DNA of 64,000 nucleotides, taken from Kitasatospora gansuensis (lineage in GTDB: Bacteria; Actinomycetota; Actinomycetes; Streptomycetales; Streptomycetaceae). Of this stretch, positions 8,721-16,733 are shown piece by piece. Under the pieces are notes generated by a model that worked only from the letters and a program-made list of their open reading frames with translations, ran no database searches and was not told the DNA's origin. Location: positions 1,054,001 to 1,118,000 of the forward strand of contig NZ_JACHJR010000001.1 of NCBI RefSeq assembly GCF_014203705.1, written 5' to 3'. How positions within the stretch are numbered: position 1 is the stretch's first letter; each line of letters begins with the position of its first letter. A program made the translations under genes and the position numbers.

Positions 8721-10090
8721 CGCGGCGACCCGGCGGGCAGCAGGGTGACGGTGCGCTCGGCGGTGTAGAAGTCGAGCACGGCCTGCCCCTGCTCGCGCGG
8801 CCCGTAGCCGGCGCCCTTGGCGCCGCTGAACGGGACGTGGAAGTCCACGCCGCTGGACGGCGCGTTGACCCGGACCATGCCCGCGTCGAGGCGGTCGGCG
8901 GCGGCCAGCGCGGTGTCCAGGTCCCGGGTGTGCACCGAGGTGGAGAGGCTGTGCGGGGTGTCGTTGGCGACCGCGATCGCCTCGTCCAGGTCGGCGGCCC
9001 GCAGCAGCACGGCCACCGGGCCGAAGAACTCCTCGGTGCGCAGCGGGTGTTCGGCCGGGACCTGCTCCAGCAGGGTCGGCTCGATGAACCAGCCGTCCCG
9101 CTCGATCCGGTGGCCGCCCGCGAGGGCGTTGGCCCCGGCGGCCACGGCGCTGTCCACGGCTCCGGTCAGGCGCTCCAGCGCGGCCTGGTTGATCACCGGG
9201 CCGCAGACCCCGGTCAGCGCGGTCGGCTCGGCGATCGAGGTCAGCGCCTTGGCGAGCGCCTCGGCCAGCGGCTCGTACGCGTCGCCGACGGCGATCACCC
9301 GGCTGGTGGCGGTGCACTTCTGCCCCGCGTACCCGGCGATCGCGGCGGCCAGGTGGCCGGCGGCCTGGGCGATGTCGGCGTCCGGCAGCACGATCGCGGC
9401 GTTCAGCCCGCCCATCTCGGCCTGCACCGGGATGCCGCGCTCGGTGGTCGCGGCGACCACGGCCCGGCCGACGGCGGTGGAGCCGGTGAACGAGACCACG
9501 TCGGAGGCCGCGACCAGCGCCGCCCCCTCCTCGGCGCCGCCCGGCACGACGGTCAGCACGCCCTCGGGCAGGCCCGCGAGTTCGGCCAGCCGCAGGGCGC
9601 AGGCGGTGCCCTCGGGGGCGGGCTTGAGGACGACCGTGTTGCCCACCGCGAGGGCCGGGGCGGCCTTCCAGGTCGGGATGGCCAGCGGGAAGTTCCACGG
9701 GGTGATCAGCCCGGCCACGCCGTACGGGCGACGGCGGGTCAGCAGCAGGCCCTCACCGGCGGCGGGCTCGTGCACGGCACCTGACGGGGCGTAGGGCGCC
9801 TGCGCGTAGTAGCGCCAGATCGCCACCGTACGGGCCACCTCACCGCGGGCCTCCGCGTGCGGCTTGCCGACCTCGCGGACGATCAGCGCGGCGAGCTCGT
9901 CGGCGTTCGCCTCGACGGCGTCGGCGGCGCGGCCCAGGGCGGCGGAGCGCCCGCCCGCACCGAGGGCCAGCCAGGCGGTCTGGGCGGCGCGGGCGTCGGC
10001 GACGGCCTGGGTCGTGCCCGGGCCTCCGGCGGCTGCGACCTCGATCACGAGGTCGCTCGGGTCGGCGGGGTTGTACGAGCTGACGCTCAC
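8717..10090 (-). CDS. Aldehyde dehydrogenase, probable 2-oxoglutarate semialdehyde dehydrogenase
   Basis: 457 residues from GTG 10090, preceded by GAAAGG at ideal spacing; an in-frame ATG at 10105 is the alternative. ALDH signatures are present: ITPWNFPLAIPTWKAAPALA, the cofactor loop FTGSTAVGR, the general-base Glu in VQAEMGGLN, and the nucleophile Cys in GYAGQKCTATSR. In hydroxyproline degradation the ALDH oxidises 2-oxoglutarate semialdehyde to 2-oxoglutarate, the final step, and every other enzyme of that route lies in the same cluster. It overlaps the next gene by 4 bp. Confidence 0.92.
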   Translation of the reverse strand: MSVSSYNPADPSDLVIEVAAAGGPGTTQAVADARAAQTAWLALGAGGRSAALGRAADAVEANADELAALIVREVGKPHAEARGEVARTVAIWRYYAQAPYAPSGAVHEPAAGEGLLLTRRRPYGVAGLITPWNFPLAIPTWKAAPALAVGNTVVLKPAPEGTACALRLAELAGLPEGVLTVVPGGAEEGAALVAASDVVSFTGSTAVGRAVVAATTERGIPVQAEMGGLNAAIVLPDADIAQAAGHLAAAIAGYAGQKCTATSRVIAVGDAYEPLAEALAKALTSIAEPTALTGVCGPVINQAALERLTGAVDSAVAAGANALAGGHRIERDGWFIEPTLLEQVPAEHPLRTEEFFGPVAVLLRAADLDEAIAVANDTPHSLSTSVHTRDLDTALAAADRLDAGMVRVNAPSSGVDFHVPFSGAKGAGYGPREQGQAVLDFYTAERTVTLLPAGSPR

Positions 10091-10107
10091 TTGACAGCCT
10101 TTCATGC

Positions 10108-10244
10108 AGTTGCACCACCAGGGGCCCGGGGAACGGCGGCGCCGACCTCAGGAGCGTTCAACGTGCGTACAAGGTCAGGCACTTTCGCAGTGACCCGAAC
10201 GCCAGATCTCGTCGCCGTTCCCCGAGCCCCTGGATAGTGCAACT
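10108..10244. repeat. Long imperfect inverted repeat (33-34 bp arms, 70-bp loop)
   Basis: The left arm (10108-10140) and right arm (10211-10244) are near-perfect reverse complements built on AGTTGCAC, CCAGGGGC and CGGGGAACGGCG, with a 2-bp length difference. The element fills the gap between the epimerase stop and the ALDH start. The arm core resembles the GGGGCnCGGGGAAC motif common in intergenic repeats of streptomycete genomes, recalled from general knowledge rather than searched. It could act as a terminator, an mRNA stabiliser or a repeat-element remnant. Confidence 0.8.
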
Positions 10245-10247
10245 AAC

Positions 10248-11249
10248 TCAGAGCAGGAAGCCTGCGGGGAACGGGTCGGTCGGGTCGAGGAAGTACTGGG
10301 CCGTGCCGGTGATCCAGGCGCGGCCGGTGACGGTGGGGACGACCGCCGGGTGGCCCGCGACGGTGGTCTCCTCGACCAGGCGGCCGGTGAACGAGGTGCC
10401 GATGAAGGAGTCGTTCAGGAAGTCCTGGTGGAGCGGGAGTTCGCCCCGGGCGTGCAGCTGGGCCATCCGCGCGGAGGTGCCGGTGCCGCACGGGGAGCGG
10501 TCGAACCAGCCGGGGTGGATGGCCATCGCGTGCCGGGAGTGGGCGGCGGTCGAGCCGGGGGCGAGCAGCTGCACGTGGTGGCAGCTGTGGATGGACGGGT
10601 TCTCCGGGTGGACCGGGCGGTCGGCCGCGTTGATGGCGTCCATCAGGGCAAGCCCGGCGTCCAGGATCTCCTGCTTGCGCTCCCGCTCGAACGGGATCCC
10701 GAACTCGGCCAGCGGCAGGATCGCGTAGAAGTTGCCGCCGTACGCCAGGTCGTAGCTCACCGTGCCGAAGCCCGGCACCTCGATCTTCTGGTCCAGCGCC
10801 ACCGAGTAGGAGGGCACGTTGCGGATCGTCACGGCCTTGGCCGCGCCGTCCTGGACGTGCACGTCCGCGATCACCAGACCGGCGGGGGTGTCGAGCCGGA
10901 CCGTGGTGACCGGCTCCACCACGTCGACCATGCCGGTCTCCACCAGCACGGTGGCGACCCCGATGGTGCCGTGGCCGCACATCGGCAGCAGGCCGGAGAC
11001 CTCGATGTAGAGCACGCCGAAGTCGGCGTCGGGACGGGTGGGCGGCTGGAGGATCGCGCCGCTCATCGCCGCGTGGCCGCGCGGCTCGTACATCAGCAGG
11101 GTGCGGAAGTGGTCCAGGTGCTCCTGGAAGTGCACCCGGCGCTCGGCCATGGTGGCACCGGGGATGACACCGAACCCGCCGGTGATCACCCGGGTCGGCA
11201 TGCCCTCGGTGTGCGAGTCGACGGCGTGGAAGACGTGACGGCTGCGCAT
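10248..11249 (-). CDS. 4-hydroxyproline 2-epimerase (proline racemase family)
   Basis: 333 residues with both catalytic cysteines of proline racemases and 4-hydroxyproline epimerases, in LPMCGHGTIGVA and DRSPCGTGTSARM. The start reads HAVDSHTEGMPTRV, the form typical of 4-hydroxyproline epimerases. It should convert trans-4-hydroxy-L-proline to cis-4-hydroxy-D-proline, the entry step of the pathway, in the cytoplasm. The downstream neighbours (DapA-like deaminase, D-hydroxyproline dehydrogenase, ALDH) support this over plain proline racemase. A short gap with a hairpin separates it from the DapA-family gene. Confidence 0.9.
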   Translation of the reverse strand: MRSRHVFHAVDSHTEGMPTRVITGGFGVIPGATMAERRVHFQEHLDHFRTLLMYEPRGHAAMSGAILQPPTRPDADFGVLYIEVSGLLPMCGHGTIGVATVLVETGMVDVVEPVTTVRLDTPAGLVIADVHVQDGAAKAVTIRNVPSYSVALDQKIEVPGFGTVSYDLAYGGNFYAILPLAEFGIPFERERKQEILDAGLALMDAINAADRPVHPENPSIHSCHHVQLLAPGSTAAHSRHAMAIHPGWFDRSPCGTGTSARMAQLHARGELPLHQDFLNDSFIGTSFTGRLVEETTVAGHPAVVPTVTGRAWITGTAQYFLDPTDPFPAGFLL

Positions 11250-11272
11250 GGATTCGGTCCCCTCGGTGGGAG

Positions 11273-11296
11273 GGCCGGCTGCCCCCGCAGCCGGCC
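11273..11296 (-). terminator. Hairpin between deaminase and epimerase genes
   Basis: A 10-bp perfect stem (GGCCGGCTGC / GCAGCCGGCC) with a 4-base C loop lies 28 bases after the DapA-family stop and before the epimerase start. It has no clear U-tract, so it may attenuate or protect mRNA rather than terminate fully. Confidence 0.6.
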
Positions 11297-11324
11297 ACTG
11301 GCAATTCCTCGGTGTGACGGACGG

Positions 11325-12230
11325 TCAGACCAGACCGTCGGCGAGGGCCTTCTCGGTCGCGGCGCGGACGGCCGCCTCGATCTCCGGGGTGAGCGGGAAG
11401 CGCGGCGGACGGACCGGACCGCCGGGGCGGCCGGCGATGTCCATCGAGAGCTTGATGGCCTGGACGAACTCGGTCTTGGAGTCCCAGCGCAGCAGCGAGT
11501 GCAGCGAGCGGTACAGCGGCACCGCGGTCTCCAGGTCACCGGCCACGGCGGCCCGGAACAGCTTGGCGCTGGCCTGCGGCAGCGCGTTCGGGTACCCGGC
11601 GATCCAGCCCACCGCGCCACCGACGGCCAGCTCGAGCAGCACGTCATCGGCGCCGATCAGCAGGTCGAGGTCGGGAGCCAGCTCGGCGATCTGGTAGGCC
11701 CGGCGGACGTCGCCGCTGAACTCCTTGACGGCCACGATCGAGCCGTCGGCGTGCAGCTGCGCGAGCAGCTCGGGGACCAGGTCGACCTTGGTGTCGATCG
11801 GGTTGTTGTAGGCGACGATCGGCAGACCGGCCTGGGCGACGTCCGCGTAGTGCGCGCGGACGGCGGCGTGGTCGGCGCGGTAGGCGTTCGGCGGGAGCAG
11901 CAGGACGGAGCCGGCCCCGGCCTCGGCGGCCTGCTCGGCCCAGCGGCGGGACTCGGCGCTGCCGTAGGCGGCGACACCGGGCATCACCCGGGAACCGTCA
12001 CCGGCGGCCTCGACCGCGGTGGTGACGACCCGGGCCCGCTCCTCGGCGGTGAGGGTCTGATACTCGCCGAGCGAGCCGTTCGGGACGACGCCGTCGCAGC
12101 CGTTGGCGATCAGCCACTGGACGTGCTCGCCGTACGCGTCGTAGTCGACGGAGAGGTCGGCACGCAGGGGGAGCGTGGTGGCGACCATGATGCCGCGCCA
12201 GGGACGGGTGGGCTCGTGCGTTGCGGACAC
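11325..12230 (-). CDS. DapA-family 4-hydroxy-pyrroline-2-carboxylate deaminase
   Basis: 301 residues from GTG 12230, preceded by AAGGAGTAGTCCAC; longer upstream reading is unsupported. This is a class I aldolase-type TIM barrel with the Schiff-base Lys in VAVKEFSGD, the YNNP motif and the GSLGEYQTL phosphate-loop region. In this context the family member deaminates and decarboxylates delta1-pyrroline-4-hydroxy-2-carboxylate to 2-oxoglutarate semialdehyde. The opening PWRGIMVAT is typical of the hydroxyproline clade rather than of lysine-pathway DapA. A TGTGACAT motif shared with other cluster promoters lies just upstream. Confidence 0.9.
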   Translation of the reverse strand: MSATHEPTRPWRGIMVATTLPLRADLSVDYDAYGEHVQWLIANGCDGVVPNGSLGEYQTLTAEERARVVTTAVEAAGDGSRVMPGVAAYGSAESRRWAEQAAEAGAGSVLLLPPNAYRADHAAVRAHYADVAQAGLPIVAYNNPIDTKVDLVPELLAQLHADGSIVAVKEFSGDVRRAYQIAELAPDLDLLIGADDVLLELAVGGAVGWIAGYPNALPQASAKLFRAAVAGDLETAVPLYRSLHSLLRWDSKTEFVQAIKLSMDIAGRPGGPVRPPRFPLTPEIEAAVRAATEKALADGLV

Positions 12231-12256
12231 GTGGACTACTCCTTGGAAGGTGAGGT

Positions 12257-12263
12257 GTGACAT
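12257..12263 (-). promoter_or_regulatory. ATGTCAC motif upstream of deaminase gene
   Basis: ATGTCAC (minus strand) sits in an AT-rich pocket (AATAAAATGTCACACC) unlike the surrounding GC-rich DNA. The same heptamer occurs at the GntR promoter (6760-6766) and upstream of the D-hydroxyproline dehydrogenase gene (15188-15194). Confidence 0.35.
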
Positions 12264-12322
12264 TTTATTAGATGGGATGAGCGGACACAAGGGGGCACAG
12301 CGGACGGGCTGTCCCCCTTGTG

Positions 12323-13705
12323 TCAGGAACCGTCGGCCAGGTGGGCCAGCGGCACGGGGCAGGAGAGCGGGCGGGAGTCCGGACGCAGTTCGGTGCTGCC
12401 GGAGAGACAGGCTACGGCGGGGCCGCACATCCGGCCCTGGCACCAGCCCATCCCGGCTCGGGTGAGGAGTTTGACGGTCCGTGGGTCGGTCGCGCCGAGC
12501 TCCTCGACGGCCTCCCGGACGGCGGCGACCGGGACCTCCTCGCAGCGGCAGACGTCGGTGTCGGGGCGGAGCCAGTCCGTCCAACCGGGGCCCGGGCGGT
12601 GCGCGGCTGCCATCAGCGCGGCGAAGGCCCGGCGGCGGTCCCGGCGGCGGCGCAGCGCGGCCGGCACCGGGGCGCCGGCGATCACCCGGGCCGCCAGCTC
12701 GCCCTCGGCGATCGCCAGGTCGGCCCCGCCGACACCGCAGGTCTCCCCCGCCGCCCAGAGCCCGGACAGGCTGGTGCGCAGCCCCTCGTCGACCTTGAGC
12801 GCGACGGTCTGATCCGCCGTCAGCACGGTCTCCGCGCCCAGCTCGGTGGCCAGCTCGATCTGCGGCAGCAGGCCGTGGCCGACCGCCACCGCGTCGCAGT
12901 CGATCCGCCGCTCGGTGCCGGGCACCGGGCGCCACTCGGCGTCCAGCCGGGCCACCGTCACCCCGGTCACCCGGTCGGTGCCGTGCGCCTCCACCACCGC
13001 GCTGGAACGCCGCAGCCGGACCTTGCCGCGCAGCAGCGTGGCACCGTGCCCGACGCCCTCGACCAGCTTGGCGGGGTTGGCCGCGAGCGTACCGAGCCCC
13101 CGGGCGTAGCCGAGGTAGTTGCCCGCCTCGACCACCGCCGGGACGCTCGCCCCGGCGGAGACCAGCGAGGAGGCGGCGGCCAGCAGCAGCGGGCCCGAGC
13201 CCGCGACCACGATCCGGCGGCCGGGCAGCACCAGGCCCGCCTTGAGCATCGCCTGCGCGCCACCCGCGGTGACCACCCCGGGCAGCGTCCAGCCGGGGAA
13301 GGGCAGCTGGCGCTCGTACGCGCCGGTGGCCAGCAGCACGGCCTTCGCCTCGACCACCGCGCTGCCGGTGGCCCCGGCCCCGACGGTGGCGTGCAGACGC
13401 CAGACCTCACCGCGCTCGGCGGTCCAGACGTGGTGCTCCGTCAGGTGGGTGACCGTACTGGCGGCCAGCCGGCCGGTCAGGCCGGTGAAGGCGGACCAGC
13501 CGTGGTGCAGCCGCTCCGGGTGGGCGGCGCCCAGACCGGGCGCGGGGTGGCGGTAGTACTGGCCGCCGGGGCGCGGGCCCGCGTCCAGCAGGACGCAGCG
13601 CAGGCCGAGTTCGGCGGCGGTGACGGCGGCGGCCAGACCGGCGGGACCGGCCCCGATCACGGCCAGGTCGTACGGGGCAGAGGTGTCAGACGGCGAGGTC
13701 GGCAC
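12323..13705 (-). CDS. D-hydroxyproline dehydrogenase, FAD/NAD-binding subunit (HcnB-like)
   Basis: 460 residues. An N-terminal dinucleotide fold (LAVIGAGPAGLAAAV), a second nucleotide motif (IVVAGSGPLLLAAA) and an ATG-type segment (LLATGAYERQLPF) precede a C-terminal BFD-like [2Fe-2S] module with cysteines in DVCRCEE and WCQGRMC. This matches the HcnB-type subunit of heterotrimeric D-hydroxyproline or opine-type dehydrogenases. The GTG start at 13705 overlaps the end of the small iron-sulfur subunit gene by 20 bp, which indicates coupled synthesis of a complex. The three genes together should oxidise cis-4-hydroxy-D-proline to the pyrroline. Confidence 0.9.
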   Translation of the reverse strand: MPTSPSDTSAPYDLAVIGAGPAGLAAAVTAAELGLRCVLLDAGPRPGGQYYRHPAPGLGAAHPERLHHGWSAFTGLTGRLAASTVTHLTEHHVWTAERGEVWRLHATVGAGATGSAVVEAKAVLLATGAYERQLPFPGWTLPGVVTAGGAQAMLKAGLVLPGRRIVVAGSGPLLLAAASSLVSAGASVPAVVEAGNYLGYARGLGTLAANPAKLVEGVGHGATLLRGKVRLRRSSAVVEAHGTDRVTGVTVARLDAEWRPVPGTERRIDCDAVAVGHGLLPQIELATELGAETVLTADQTVALKVDEGLRTSLSGLWAAGETCGVGGADLAIAEGELAARVIAGAPVPAALRRRRDRRRAFAALMAAAHRPGPGWTDWLRPDTDVCRCEEVPVAAVREAVEELGATDPRTVKLLTRAGMGWCQGRMCGPAVACLSGSTELRPDSRPLSCPVPLAHLADGS

Positions 13706-14000
13706 GGCCGTGGCCCTCCTGGGTGGTGACGGTGGTGCCGGGCTCGGCGGGCAGCAGGCAGGTGCGCTGACTGGCGATCCCGTTGACGGTGGCCAGGCAG
13801 TCGTAGCAGGCGCCGATCCCGCAGAAGGCGCCGCGCGGGCGGCCGTTCACCCGGGTGGTGCGCCAGGCCAGGATGCCCTCCGCCCACAGCGCGGCGGCGA
13901 TGCTCTGGCCCGGCAGGGCGGGGACCGGACGGCCGTCGAAGTCGATGGTGTGCCCGGGCTCGGGCCGTGCGCCGACCAGTTCGGCGGGGGTTCGGCGCAT
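13686..14000 (-). CDS. D-hydroxyproline dehydrogenase, small [2Fe-2S] subunit (HcnA-like)
   Basis: 104 residues from ATG 14000 with GGAGAGGACGCACC upstream; a GTG at 14030 overlapping the previous stop is the alternative. It has a plant-ferredoxin-like 2Fe-2S fold with ligands in AFCGIGACYDCLATVNG and the fourth Cys in QRTCLLP. Such small subunits carry electrons between the FAD subunits of HcnABC-type amine dehydrogenases. It is flanked on both sides by the two flavin subunits. Confidence 0.9.
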   Translation of the reverse strand: MRRTPAELVGARPEPGHTIDFDGRPVPALPGQSIAAALWAEGILAWRTTRVNGRPRGAFCGIGACYDCLATVNGIASQRTCLLPAEPGTTVTTQEGHGRADLAV

Positions 14001-14026
14001 GGTGCGTCCTCTCCGGGGTTCGGCGT

Positions 14027-15178
14027 TCACGCGGCGGCGCCGTCGAAGCGGTCGGCGCGGAACGGGGTGAGGTCGAGCTCGGGCCGTTCGCCGGTGAGCT
14101 GACGGGCGATCAGCAGGCCGGTGGCGGGGGCCAGGCCGATGCCCGCGCCCTCGTGGCCGCAGGCGTGGAACAGGCCGGGCACCCGAGGGTCGGCGCCGAT
14201 CGCGGGCAGGTGGTCCGGCAGGTAGGGGCGGAAGCCCCGGTAGGCGCGCTGGACCGCGACGGTGCGCAGCACCGGGAAGAGCGCGGCGGCGTTGGCGGCC
14301 AGCCGCTGGAGCACCTCGACCGAGAGGGTCCGGTCGAAGCCGACCCGCTCCCGGCTGGCGCCGATCAGCACCGGCCCGGCGGGGGTGCCCTCGACCACGG
14401 CGGAGGTCTGCAGGGCGGCCGAGCCGCTGGCCACGTCGGCCACGTAGTCGGCGGCGTAGACCTTGTGCCGGACGATCCTCGGCAGCGGTTCGGTGACCAG
14501 CACGAAGCCCCGGCGGGGCAGCACCGGCAGGGTCACCCCGGCCAGCGCGGCGAGTTCACCGCCCCAGGTGCCGGCCGCGTTGATCACGGCGGGGGCGTCG
14601 ATCCGGCCCCGGTCGGTGGTGACACCGAGCACCTCACCGGACGGACCGGTGCGGATCGCGGTGACGGTCTCACCGAGCCGGATCGACGCTCCGGAGGCCC
14701 GCAGCAGGTGAGCGGCTGCCAGTGCGGGCTGAACCTGGGCGTCCTGGGGATAGTGGAAGCCGCCGGCCAGGCCGGGTGCCAGGTGCGGCTCCAGCTCGGC
14801 CAGCCGGTCGCCGGGGATCTCGGCGGAGACCACCCCGGCCTTGGTCTGCTCGGCCGCGAAGGCCCGCAGCGCGGTCATCCCGGCCTCGGCGGCGGCGACC
14901 ACCAGGCCGCCCTTGGGCTCGTACTCGACCCGCTCGCCCAGCTGCTCGGCGATGGTCCGCCAGAGGCCGGTGGAGAACAGCGCGAGGTCGAGCTCGGGCC
15001 CCGGCTCCTTGTCGGAGACCAGCAGGTTCCCCTCCCCCGCACCGGTGGTGCCGCCGGCCACCGGGCCGCGGTCGACCACGGTGACGGCCAGGCCGGCCTG
15101 GGCGGCGTAGTAGGCGCAGGCGGCGCCGACCACACCGGCGCCGACCACCACGACATCATGCGGGGATCTCTTGGACAC
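14027..15178 (-). CDS. D-hydroxyproline dehydrogenase, catalytic FAD subunit (DAO family, HcnC-like)
   Basis: 383 residues of the D-amino-acid oxidase/glycine oxidase fold. The FAD motif DVVVVGAGVVGAACAYYAA is followed by AGGTTGAGEGNLLV, AVINAAGTWGGELA and the C-terminal ACGHEGAGIGLAPATG. It should bind cis-4-hydroxy-D-proline and produce delta1-pyrroline-4-hydroxy-2-carboxylate. It is the first gene of the hydroxyproline run on the minus strand, so the operon promoter probably lies in 15179-15232, where a TAATATGTCACAT stretch is seen. Start is GTG 15178. Confidence 0.9.
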   Translation of the reverse strand: MSKRSPHDVVVVGAGVVGAACAYYAAQAGLAVTVVDRGPVAGGTTGAGEGNLLVSDKEPGPELDLALFSTGLWRTIAEQLGERVEYEPKGGLVVAAAEAGMTALRAFAAEQTKAGVVSAEIPGDRLAELEPHLAPGLAGGFHYPQDAQVQPALAAAHLLRASGASIRLGETVTAIRTGPSGEVLGVTTDRGRIDAPAVINAAGTWGGELAALAGVTLPVLPRRGFVLVTEPLPRIVRHKVYAADYVADVASGSAALQTSAVVEGTPAGPVLIGASRERVGFDRTLSVEVLQRLAANAAALFPVLRTVAVQRAYRGFRPYLPDHLPAIGADPRVPGLFHACGHEGAGIGLAPATGLLIARQLTGERPELDLTPFRADRFDGAAA

Positions 15179-15187
15179 GTCAGTAAT

Positions 15188-15194
15188 ATGTCAC
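15188..15194. promoter_or_regulatory. ATGTCAC motif upstream of dehydrogenase operon
   Basis: ATGTCAC (plus strand) lies 10 bases upstream of the GTG of the catalytic subunit, in an AT-rich pocket (GTAATATGTCACATGG). It is the third occurrence of the heptamer at promoters of this cluster. Confidence 0.35.
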
Positions 15195-15232
15195 ATGGCG
15201 TTGGTGTTGCCAAGGCCGTGGACACGACAGAG

Positions 15233-15270
15233 AGGCCCCGGCCCGCTGGAAGACCAGCAGGCCGGGGCCT
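15233..15270 (-). terminator. Terminator of the paf/tat operon
   Basis: AGGCCCCGGCC and GGCCGGGGCCT form a stem extended by GCTGG/CCAGC around an AAGA loop, 22 bases after the tatC stop. It separates tatC from the hydroxyproline operon. Confidence 0.8.
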
Positions 15271-15291
15271 CAATGATTACTTGACGGAGCG

Positions 15292-16236
15292 TCAGGTGAT
15301 GTCGTCCAGCTGCTCACGGCGCGCCGCCGGGACGGCCGTCGGCAGCTCGGGGGCGGCGGAGGCCTCGATGCCCTCGGCCGCGTCGACGGCGCCCACCGAG
15401 AGGTCCAGGTGCGAGGCTTCGTCCTCGTCCAGCCCGGCGTCCGGGTTGCGCCGGGCCCGGCGGCGGTCGTTCAGCAGCGCCACGCCGACCGCGACGAAGT
15501 ACAGCAGGATGATCGGCGCGGCCAGGCCCAGCATCGAGAGCGGGTCCGCGCTCGGGGTGGCGAAGGCGGCGAAGACGGTGATCGCCATGATCATCCCGCG
15601 CCACCAGCCGAGCAGCCGCTTGCCGCTGACCACCCCGACCAGGTTGAGCATCACCAGCAGCAGCGGGAACTCGAAGCCGAAACCGAAGACCAGCACCATC
15701 CTGGTGATGATGTCGAGGTAGTTCTCCACCGGCAGGATCGAGGTGACCCCGCTGGCGGTCAGTGAGATCAGCATCTGCGCCGTCACCGGCATGATCACGT
15801 ACGCCAGCGCGGCGCCCGCCAGGAACAGCGGGGTGCCAAGGCCGAGGAACGAGAGCGTGTAGCGGCGCTCGTTCTGGTGCAGGCCCGGCGCGACGAACTT
15901 CCACAGCTGGTAGAGCCAGATCGGGGTGGAGAGCACCACACCGGTCGTCAGGGCGACCTTGAGCAGCACCGTGAAGGGGCTCAGCAGACCGATGTTGGAC
16001 ACCAGCGCGCAGTTGACGTCGCCCGGCAGCGGCTTACCGTCCGGACCGCAGACCGGCAGCGGCGCGATCAGGAAGTCGGTGATCTGCCGGTGGTAGAAGA
16101 ACGCGACGATCGTGATCGCGATGATCGCCAGCAGCGACTTGACCAGCCGGTTGCGCAGTTCGCGCAGGTGCTCGGCGAGCGCCATCCGGCCTTCGGGGTC
16201 CTTGGCCGACTTCACGGCCTTCTCGGACTTGCTCAA
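15292..16236 (-). CDS. tatC: Sec-independent translocase subunit TatC
   Basis: 314 residues with six predicted membrane helices between about residues 30 and 250. The family hallmarks HLRELRNRLVKS at the N-terminus and FGFGFEFPLLLVMLNLVG in the fourth-helix region are present. TatC binds twin-arginine signal peptides and, with TatA/B, exports folded proteins. The start is a TTG at 16234-16236 whose last bases overlap the tatA stop (TTGA), so translation is coupled. The acidic C-terminal tail after residue 265 is typical of actinobacteria. A strong hairpin follows. Confidence 0.95.
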   Translation of the reverse strand: MSKSEKAVKSAKDPEGRMALAEHLRELRNRLVKSLLAIIAITIVAFFYHRQITDFLIAPLPVCGPDGKPLPGDVNCALVSNIGLLSPFTVLLKVALTTGVVLSTPIWLYQLWKFVAPGLHQNERRYTLSFLGLGTPLFLAGAALAYVIMPVTAQMLISLTASGVTSILPVENYLDIITRMVLVFGFGFEFPLLLVMLNLVGVVSGKRLLGWWRGMIMAITVFAAFATPSADPLSMLGLAAPIILLYFVAVGVALLNDRRRARRNPDAGLDEDEASHLDLSVGAVDAAEGIEASAAPELPTAVPAARREQLDDIT

Positions 16237-16472
16237 CCTCGGTCCTCAACTCGTGCGGTCTGGCCGGGGGCGTTCTTGATGACCCGCGGGGCCTCGATCG
16301 GTTCGGTGGCCCCCTCCTTGGCGGCGGCCACCGTCTCGTCCTTCAGCGCCTTGGTCTCGGCCTTGAGAATGCGCGCCGACTTCCCGAGCGAACGGGCCAG
16401 GTCGGGCAGTCGCTTCGCGCCGAACAGCAGCAGGGCCAGGACGACGATGATCAGAATCGTTCCGATCCTCAT
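16233..16472 (-). CDS. tatA: Sec-independent translocase subunit TatA
   Basis: 79 residues from ATG 16472 with an AAAAGGTGG ribosome site. A short N-terminal membrane helix (MRIGTILIIVVLALLLFG) is followed by the FGAKRLPDLARSLGKS hinge, an amphipathic helix and a charged tail. TatA polymerises to form the protein-conducting patch. It overlaps tatC by 4 bp. Its position next to pafBC is the standard actinobacterial arrangement. Confidence 0.95.
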   Translation of the reverse strand: MRIGTILIIVVLALLLFGAKRLPDLARSLGKSARILKAETKALKDETVAAAKEGATEPIEAPRVIKNAPGQTARVEDRG

Positions 16473-16557
16473 GTGCGACCACCTTTTCTCCCAGGGGCAG
16501 CACTCCCCCACTTCGGGCGATGGTAGCCCCTGCGGGTGACCGAACGGGAACGAGGGC

Positions 16558-16722
16558 CTAGGAAGGTTTGAGCTGGCCCGCGGCCTCGGCCAGCGCGCGG
16601 GAGGCAGCGTCCACCTCGCGGGCCAGCGATCTGACGTCCAGCCAGAGCCGGCCGGCCAGCGCGCCGAGGACCAGCAGCCCGGCGGTGGCCAGCAGGACGG
16701 CGGCGGTCATGGTCCACGGCAC
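16558..16722 (-). CDS. Small membrane protein, hypothetical
   Basis: 54 residues from GTG 16722 with GGGGAGGGCACC upstream; an ATG at 16710 is in the same frame. One N-terminal transmembrane helix (TAAVLLATAGLLVLGALAG) is followed by an amphipathic helix (VRSLAREVDAASRALAEAAG). The size and topology recall TatA/TatB-like or other small bitopic proteins, but no defining motif is seen. It sits between a zinc-ribbon protein and tatA on the same strand with short gaps, so it is probably co-transcribed. The function is unknown. Confidence 0.65.
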   Translation of the reverse strand: MPWTMTAAVLLATAGLLVLGALAGRLWLDVRSLAREVDAASRALAEAAGQLKPS

Positions 16723-16733
16723 GGTGCCCTCCC

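Noticed and set aside
12323-12935. Upstream extension of the DapA-family gene into the next gene
   Set aside because: The longer frame is antisense-like low-complexity sequence, while GTG 12230 has a strong AAGGAG site and gives the normal protein length.
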